The notes beneath the pieces are model-generated. The model saw only the letters and a list, made by a program, of their open reading frames with translations, searched no databases and was not told the DNA's origin. DNA of 11,759 nucleotides, from positions 1 to 11,759 of the forward strand of contig CAJUSS010000109.1 in NCBI GenBank assembly GCA_910588895.1, given 5' to 3'. Both the position numbers and the translations under genes were made by a program. Positions 6,946 to 11,759 of this stretch are shown one piece after another. Origin of the DNA: an uncultured Lachnospiraceae bacterium. Its GTDB lineage: Bacteria; Bacillota; Clostridia; Lachnospirales; Lachnospiraceae. How positions within the stretch are numbered: position 1 is the stretch's first letter; each line of letters starts with the position of its first letter.

Positions 6946-9093
6946 ATGGATAAGATACGATCGCGAAAAACGATCCTGGACCGGATCGAAAAGCCGCAGA
7001 TCCCGGACAGGGAGTATCCTGTCCAGATGTTTGGCGTGATGCCGGATCGCATGGATATCCAGACCAGCCTTCTGCAGAAGGCGATCGACAAGGTCAGCGA
7101 GATGGGCGGCGGCCGCGTGGCGGTCCCGGCAGGGCGTTACCGCACCGGAGCACTGCGTTTAAAGGATAAGGTGGATCTGCATCTGGCAAGTGAGGATACA
7201 GTGCTCTCCTTTGTCAATGAGGATATCCATCTCCACTATCCGGTTGTGTTTTCCCACTGGGAAGCTACGCCCTGCTACAATTTCAGCGCCCTGCTCTACG
7301 CCTGCGGCGCCCAGGATATCGCACTGACCGGAAAGGGGACTTTAGACGGGGGAGCAGATGCAGAGCATTGGTGGGACTGGCATCATCAGGTGGAGGATGC
7401 CTGGTCTGCGGACAAGAGAGATCTGCAGCTGGCGGACCGGAACGCTCTGCGGCAGATGAACCTGGATGGTGTCCCGGTAGATGAGCGGGTGTTCGGACCG
7501 GGGCATTTTCTGCGGCCGGATCTGATCCAGATCATCCGATGCAAACGCGTGCTGCTGCAGGGAGTGACCTTGAAGAACAGTCCCATGTGGCAGCTGAACC
7601 CAGTGCTCTGTGAGAGTGTGACCGTGGATGGGATGACCTTTTTAAGCCATGGCCCCAATAATGACGGCTGCGATCCGGAGAGCTGCAGCGGCGTACAGAT
7701 CGCAGGCTGCCGGTTTGACACGGGAGATGACTGCATCAGTTTAAAATCCGGGAGGGACCGGGATGGGAGAGAAGCGGCAGCGCCCTGTCAGTATGTGCTG
7801 ATCGAAGAGAATGAGTTTGCAGATGGGCATGACGGCGTGGCTCTGGGCAGCGAGATGAGCGGCGGGATCCATCATGTGCTGGCCTGGCGCAACCATTTCA
7901 GCAGCCCTCACCTGACCTATGCCCTGCGGTTAAAGACCAACGCCAAACGCGGGGGCAGGGTGGAGGACATCATCCTGGCCGACAGTGTGATGGAGCATGT
8001 CCACGGCGCGGCGGTCCATGGGACCATGCTCTATGAGGACGGGCGGGATGGCAGCGACCTGCCGGTCTTTCAAAACATCCGGATCGAAAACATCACTGCC
8101 CACGGCGGGGAATATGGGATATTTTTAGAAGCCTTTGAGGAGGTGCCGATCACCGGCCTGGTCTTAAAGAACATCAGGATCGACGGGGCAGCGCAGGCTA
8201 TGCGGAGCATGAACTGGAAGGATCCGGTGGTGGAGGATGTGACGATCAACGGGCAGAGCTATCCGCGGCCAGGAAAGGTGCGGATCCTGGGTGTGCCGGT
8301 AGAAGGCGGACAGGTGACCGCCTCTGCCCAGATCTGCGGGGGAGATGGGCGATGCCGCTTTCTCTGGGAGATCTCTGCGGATGGGAAGACCTGGGAGTCG
8401 ATCAAAGAAGGCATGGTAGAAGGATCCCCGGGAAGAACAGAGCGGGGCGCTGCAAAAACGGCGTGCATCACGATCTTCGCAGGCTGCGGCTTTGTCCGGG
8501 TGACGGCCTGTGACCGCATGGGGAATAAGGAGACCAGCCGGGAGTACATCGTCCTTTCGCGGGAGCTGGCAAAGGAGCGGTCCAGGGACAGACAGCGGCT
8601 GATCTGCCGGGGGATGCTGGATGAGGACGATGTGACACCAGATGAACAGCCGGTCACAAGAGGGCAGCTGGCGCGGATGCTCTTGCCCCTGGCGGCAGCC
8701 TACGGTCGCTATGTTCATAAAGAAAAGGATAAGGAAAATGCGCTCTGCCGCATTGACAGCTGTACAGACTGTCTCCGGGCGGCGGTGTCCTGCGGCCTTC
8801 TGGCGCGGGCAAACGATGGAAGGGATCTGCCGGAGGGGACGATCTTTCGGCAGGAGATGGCGACGGTGGCCATGCAGGCCTGCGGCGTGGACTACCGCAA
8901 TGCCTCCAGTACGATGCCGGCCTGTAAAGATGCAAAAAAGGTCAGCAACAATTATGGGACGAACGTGGCACGGGCCTTATACTTTGGTTTTATGGATCTA
9001 GATCAGGCGGGCTGCTTTGCTCCAAAACAGCTGGTGACCATGGGAGAAGCAGTAAAGATCTTGGACCGGGTCGCCGACTTTGCAGGGATCTAG
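6946..9093 (+). CDS. GH28 polygalacturonase with Ig-like and SLH-like C-terminal repeats
   Basis: The start is fixed by AAGGAGGT (6933-6940), 5 bases before ATG 6946. Of 715 residues, about 20-440 form the GH28 right-handed beta-helix. All four family signatures are present: NND-GCD (Asn239, Asp240, Asp243), GDDCISLKSG (Asp261, Asp262), GHDGVALGSE (His295) and RLK (Arg328, Lys330). GH28 enzymes hydrolyse alpha-1,4-galacturonosyl bonds of pectin; the GSEMSGG element is common in exo-acting forms. About 445-540 looks like an Ig-like module (RFLWEISADGKTWESI, YIVL), and about 555-715 like two to three degenerate SLH repeats (PVTRGQLARMLL, GTIFRQEMATVAMQA, LVTMGEAVKIL). SLH repeats normally attach exported proteins to the wall, yet the N-terminus MDKIRSRKTILDRIEK has no signal peptide. 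The gene lies between the amidohydrolase and GH105 genes, 98 and 16 bases away, in an apparent operon. Confidence 0.9.
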   Translation: MDKIRSRKTILDRIEKPQIPDREYPVQMFGVMPDRMDIQTSLLQKAIDKVSEMGGGRVAVPAGRYRTGALRLKDKVDLHLASEDTVLSFVNEDIHLHYPVVFSHWEATPCYNFSALLYACGAQDIALTGKGTLDGGADAEHWWDWHHQVEDAWSADKRDLQLADRNALRQMNLDGVPVDERVFGPGHFLRPDLIQIIRCKRVLLQGVTLKNSPMWQLNPVLCESVTVDGMTFLSHGPNNDGCDPESCSGVQIAGCRFDTGDDCISLKSGRDRDGREAAAPCQYVLIEENEFADGHDGVALGSEMSGGIHHVLAWRNHFSSPHLTYALRLKTNAKRGGRVEDIILADSVMEHVHGAAVHGTMLYEDGRDGSDLPVFQNIRIENITAHGGEYGIFLEAFEEVPITGLVLKNIRIDGAAQAMRSMNWKDPVVEDVTINGQSYPRPGKVRILGVPVEGGQVTASAQICGGDGRCRFLWEISADGKTWESIKEGMVEGSPGRTERGAAKTACITIFAGCGFVRVTACDRMGNKETSREYIVLSRELAKERSRDRQRLICRGMLDEDDVTPDEQPVTRGQLARMLLPLAAAYGRYVHKEKDKENALCRIDSCTDCLRAAVSCGLLARANDGRDLPEGTIFRQEMATVAMQACGVDYRNASSTMPACKDAKKVSNNYGTNVARALYFGFMDLDQAGCFAPKQLVTMGEAVKILDRVADFAGI

Positions 9094-9109
9094 AGAAGGA
9101 GGCTGCTGT

Positions 9110-9550
9110 ATGTGTAGTTGTAGCCCTGTGTGGCTGGAGTATCTTGAAGGATATCTGGAGAACGTCTTTCCTGTATTTTTGCGGAAAAAGCCCTGGGATC
9201 ATAAAGATGACCTCTGTGTGATCGGTGCCTCATATCTAAGCGATGCTACCGGCGATCTTCGGTGGGAGCGGTATATCCGGGACAGCAGCCGTTGGCTGTT
9301 AAAAGAGGATGGGAGAAAGGGCAGCGAGATCCTGGACGGGATCCGGGATACCTATCTGCGAAGAGAGGAAGACGGCTATCATCTATATGGGATCTGTGCC
9401 AGCGCCGGTCTGGGTGTGGGGCCCGGTCCCCATAACCGCAAGGACCGTACCGGCAAACCAGGATATTATGTGCGTGAGGCCCAGATGGCCGATAACCAGC
9501 ATGGGGCGGCGGCCTGCATGATGGCGGTCAGTGAGCAGGTGAGACGGTAG
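9110..9550 (+). pseudogene. GH105 unsaturated rhamnogalacturonyl hydrolase, internally deleted in frame
   Basis: ATG 9110 follows AGAAGGAGG at 7-base spacing, so the remnant may still be translated, as 146 residues. Residues 1-65 look like a GH105/GH88 N-terminus (WDHKDDLCVIGASYLSDATGDLRWERYI: first helices of the alpha6/alpha6 barrel). Residues from about 72 look like the family's C-terminus (DGYHLYGICASAGLGVGPG, then RDxxGxxGYY, VREAQMADNQHGAAACMMAV). Full members are about 350-380 residues, so over 200 are missing between LLKEDGR and KGSEILDGI (about nt 9305-9325). The missing part contains the catalytic Asp and most of the substrate cleft, so activity is very unlikely. It is the last gene of the amidohydrolase-GH28 operon and is followed by a hairpin. 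Confidence 0.75.
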
Positions 9551-9558
9551 GCTGGACC

Positions 9559-9582
9559 GGCAGAGCATTTTGATGCTCTGCC
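9559..9582 (+). terminator. Perfect 10-bp hairpin after GH105 remnant
   Basis: GGCAGAGCAT and ATGCTCTGCC form a perfect stem around the 4-base loop TTTG, starting 8 bases past the GH105 stop. No T-run follows (next bases TTGTCGCG), so a Rho-independent terminator is plausible but not typical. Its place between a gene end and a downstream promoter supports a 3'-end role. Confidence 0.5.
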
Positions 9583-9614
9583 TTGTCGCGTCATGTAGGT
9601 TTCGGAAGAAAAAA

Positions 9615-9646
9615 CTTGTACATGAGAGCAGATCGTTGTATGCTAA
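9615..9646 (+). promoter_or_regulatory. Promoter repeat, copy 2 (upstream of metallophosphoesterase)
   Basis: TTGTAC (9616-9621) and TATGCT (9639-9644), 17 bases apart. The 32-bp block equals 5819-5850 except for one base, and weaker similarity extends 11 bases upstream (9604-9614, 9 of 11 matching). Transcription would start near 9651, leaving a leader of about 78 bases before the TTG start at 9729. The distance to the start codon is nearly the same as for copy 1. Confidence 0.55.
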
Positions 9647-9728
9647 AAAACATATGAAGACATCATGCTCTCGGTCTCGCGATAACGTATATCGATGGGG
9701 CGGGGAGCGGTCACAGGAAGGGATAAGC

Positions 9729-11303
9729 TTGAAGAGATGGCAGTATCGGATCTTGATCGGAGTCTTATGGGCCTGCTTTCTGGGAGGCGCTGCAGGGATC
9801 TTATCCTGCTTAAAAGACAGCCGAGAGCCGGGAACGGGGACCCAAATGGAGGAGGTGGAGCCGCCGGCTTTAGAGGAAGAGCGATGGATGGAAGGGGCCG
9901 GGGAAAGATTGGCAAAGAAGATCTTGGCTATCCAGAAAAAACGGGCAAAGAAGCCGGAAAAAGGAGGGAGGGCAAAGATCGCAAAGATCAGACCCAAAGC
10001 TTTTGCAGTCCGGGAGATCCCTGCCGCGGTACAGGATGAGCCGGTCTGGATGCCAGAAGATCCGGCAAAGCTCCAGGAGGATCGGCCGCCGGTCTTATAT
10101 ATCGCGTCAGATCTGCATTATCAGTCTGCAGAGACGACAGACTATGGGACCGCCTATCAGCGGTTTGTGGCATCAAGTGACGGGAAGGTGGTCTCCTATC
10201 TGCCCCAGATCCTGGACGCATTGATCGATGAGACGATCTTGGCCCGTCCGGATGCACTTTTGCTCACCGGTGATATCACTATGAACGGGGAACAGATCAA
10301 CCATCAGGAGCTGGCGGAAAAGCTCCATCGGCTGACCGAAGCGGGGGTCCCTGTCTTGGTGATCCCGGGAAACCACGATATCAACGACCGCTGGGCAAGC
10401 GTATATTTTGGAGAGCAGGCCCAAACGACGCCGTCGGTATCGCTGGAGGGCTTTACCCAGATCTATCAGGAGTTTGGCTGGGACCAGGCCATCAGCCGGG
10501 ATGAGGCTTCCTTTAGCTATATCTATCCGCTGCGGGAGGATATCTGGCTGATGCTTTTAGATACAGCACAGTATGACCCGGTGGACCGGGTAGAGGGGGC
10601 GGTGCGGCCGGAAACACTACTGTGGATGGAGGAAGAGCTTAAGCTGGCCAGGGAAGAAGGGGTACAGGTGATCGTTTCAGGGCATCATGATCTGCTCCAG
10701 GAGAGCCGGCTTTTTACCACCCAGTGCGTGCTGGAAAACAACAAGGCAGTGATCGCTTTGCTGGAGTCGTATAAGGTCCCTCTTTATATCAGCGGACACC
10801 TGCATCTGCAGAGGACCCAAAAGCATAAAACAGAGCCGGGAGCAGAAGGGTACGGGATCTACGAGATCGTCAGCGATGCCATCAGCATTCCGCCCTGCCA
10901 GTATGGGATCTTATCCTGGGAGGAGACAGGAGCCCTTTTTTATGAGACCAGGCCGGTGGATGTGAGCGGATGGGCAGAGAGGACAGGCCAGACCGATGAA
11001 GACCTTCTTGGATTTGATCGGTTTAAGGAAGCATACCTGCAAGATCTGATCAAGGCACAGATCCTAAAGAAGCTGTGGCAGGCGCCAAAAGAGGCGGCAG
11101 ACCGGATGGCGCGGCTCTATGCATCGATCTATGCCGACTACTGCGCCGGGATCAAGATCGACCCAAAAGAGGTAAAGGAAACAGCGGCCTACCAGGATTG
11201 GCTTTGGTATGAGCCAGGCAGTACAGAGTGGAAGGAAATGCATCAGATGATCAAGGACAGCGCAGAGGACCACAATACACTGCGGCTTTGGGCAAAGCCA
11301 TGA
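9729..11303 (+). CDS. Membrane-anchored calcineurin-like metallophosphoesterase
   Basis: TTG 9729 is chosen because AGGAAGGG (9715-9722) lies 6 bases upstream and the product then begins with a signal-anchor, MKRWQYRILIGVLWACFLGG. The longer frame to 9570 would run through the hairpin and promoter. The product has 524 residues. A hydrophobic segment (8-25) is followed by ILSC at 24-27, a poor lipobox. A basic low-complexity stalk (about 50-95) leads to a metallophosphoesterase domain with all motifs: SDLH (Asp128, His130), LLTGDI (Asp182), GNHD (214-217), SGHH (317-320) and SGHLH (355-359). Two metal ions should therefore be bound outside the membrane, and the enzyme would cleave a phosphomono- or diester. 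A helical C-terminal part (about 420-524) is not recognised. It has its own promoter repeat and precedes the STM4011-family gene by 73 bases, so the two are probably co-transcribed. Confidence 0.85.
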   Translation: MKRWQYRILIGVLWACFLGGAAGILSCLKDSREPGTGTQMEEVEPPALEEERWMEGAGERLAKKILAIQKKRAKKPEKGGRAKIAKIRPKAFAVREIPAAVQDEPVWMPEDPAKLQEDRPPVLYIASDLHYQSAETTDYGTAYQRFVASSDGKVVSYLPQILDALIDETILARPDALLLTGDITMNGEQINHQELAEKLHRLTEAGVPVLVIPGNHDINDRWASVYFGEQAQTTPSVSLEGFTQIYQEFGWDQAISRDEASFSYIYPLREDIWLMLLDTAQYDPVDRVEGAVRPETLLWMEEELKLAREEGVQVIVSGHHDLLQESRLFTTQCVLENNKAVIALLESYKVPLYISGHLHLQRTQKHKTEPGAEGYGIYEIVSDAISIPPCQYGILSWEETGALFYETRPVDVSGWAERTGQTDEDLLGFDRFKEAYLQDLIKAQILKKLWQAPKEAADRMARLYASIYADYCAGIKIDPKEVKETAAYQDWLWYEPGSTEWKEMHQMIKDSAEDHNTLRLWAKP

Positions 11304-11376
11304 GCGGCGGCCGACGGGTCATCATATGCGAAAGGAAAGACCGGCAGAAGGGAGGATGACCGGATGGGGGAGGACG

Positions 11377-11759
11377 ATGGAACAGGAAAGACATAGCGGA
11401 GCGAAAAAACGGATGATCCTTTATCGAGGCGCGTTAAAGAGCTGCGATCACCGCTGTTCGTATTGCCCGTTTTCTAAGCATGAGATGACTGAAAAAGAGC
11501 TGGAAAAGGACCGTGTACTGTGGATCCGGTTCTGTGAGAGCCTGGTGCAAAAGGCAGCGAGCCTTGACATCCATGCTCTTTTGGTGGTCCCTTACGGGGA
11601 AGCGCTGATCCATCCCTGGTATTGGGAGGGACTGGCGCACTTAAGCGCTCTGCCGGTCATGGATGCGGTGGGCGCCCAGACAAACTTCAGCTTTCCCCTG
11701 CAGGCCAGTCTGGATCGTTTTATCCGTGAGGGCGGGGAAGTGGGCAAGCTGCGCCTCTG
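11377..11759 (+). CDS. STM4011-family radical SAM protein (3' end outside window)
   Basis: The frame runs to the right edge without a stop. It shows ILYRGALKSCDHRCSYCPFSKH with the radical SAM Cys-x3-Cys-x2-Cys motif close to the N-terminus, then VPYGEALIHPWYWEGLAHLSALP and GAQTNFSFPL, as I recall for STM4011-type proteins. The start is unclear: ATG 11377 has GGAGG only 3 bases upstream, while ATG 11413 (starting MILYRG) better fits the family N-terminus but has only GGAG 11 bases away. Its natural partner, the STM4012-type radical SAM gene, ends 7.6 kb upstream. It should use SAM to generate a radical on an unknown substrate, probably in the same pathway as the STM4012-4014 proteins. Confidence 0.85.
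   Translation, partial: MEQERHSGAKKRMILYRGALKSCDHRCSYCPFSKHEMTEKELEKDRVLWIRFCESLVQKAASLDIHALLVVPYGEALIHPWYWEGLAHLSALPVMDAVGAQTNFSFPLQASLDRFIREGGEVGKLRL

Noticed and set aside
9570..9728. Longer N-terminus for the metallophosphoesterase from 9570
   Set aside because: It would cover the hairpin and promoter repeat, has no ribosome site, and would bury the signal anchor at residues 60-80; TTG 9729 has a good site.
11284..11299. GGCTTTG-GG-CAAAGCC inverted repeat at the end of the metallophosphoesterase
   Set aside because: It lies within the last codons, has an impossible 2-base loop unless the stem opens, and no T-run follows.
11317..11361. GGTCATC/GATGACC inverted repeat around the STM4011 leader
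   Set aside because: Only 7 bp with a 31-base loop; could be chance, and no clear alternative structure was seen.

Overview
The window looks like a chromosomal segment of a GC-rich member of the Bacillota, most likely Lachnospiraceae-like. This is an inference from strong AGGAGG-type Shine-Dalgarno sites, TTG/GTG starts, SLH-type repeats, a short-signal lipoprotein and the mix of plant-glycan genes. No RNA gene, CRISPR array or transposase is visible, and almost every gene reads on the + strand.

The two ends belong together. At the left lie three tightly packed genes of the uncharacterised cluster known from Salmonella as STM4011-STM4015: an ATP-grasp-type protein (STM4014 family, cut by the left edge), a sulfatase/alkaline-phosphatase-fold hydrolase (STM4013 family) and a HemW-like radical SAM protein (STM4012 family). 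The second radical SAM protein (STM4011 family) appears only at the right end, from about 11377, and runs off the window. From memory, the genes are contiguous in Salmonella in the order 4015-4014-4013-4012-4011. Here about 7.5 kb separates the two radical SAM genes.

That 7.5 kb is accessory in character. It holds an AT-richer lipoprotein with tandem 36-bp repeats (3969-4859). Next come two gene remnants joined head to head: a LysR regulator lacking its DNA-binding half (minus strand, 4904 to about 5529) and the C-terminus of an acetylxylan-esterase-like hydrolase (about 5530-5829). A pectin-degradation-like set follows: an amidohydrolase (5939-6847), a GH28 polygalacturonase fused to Ig-like and SLH-like repeats but lacking a signal peptide (6946-9093), and a GH105 unsaturated rhamnogalacturonyl hydrolase reduced to its two ends by an in-frame internal deletion (9110-9550). 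Last is a membrane-anchored calcineurin-like metallophosphoesterase (9729-11303) just ahead of the STM4011-family gene.

A 32-bp element spanning a -35/-10 pair with 17-bp spacing occurs twice with one mismatch. One copy lies upstream of the amidohydrolase operon and the other upstream of the metallophosphoesterase/STM4011 pair. This suggests that the catabolic operon and the detached half of the STM401x cluster share promoter control. The sugar genes appear to be decaying: three of them have lost large parts, while the STM401x genes look intact.
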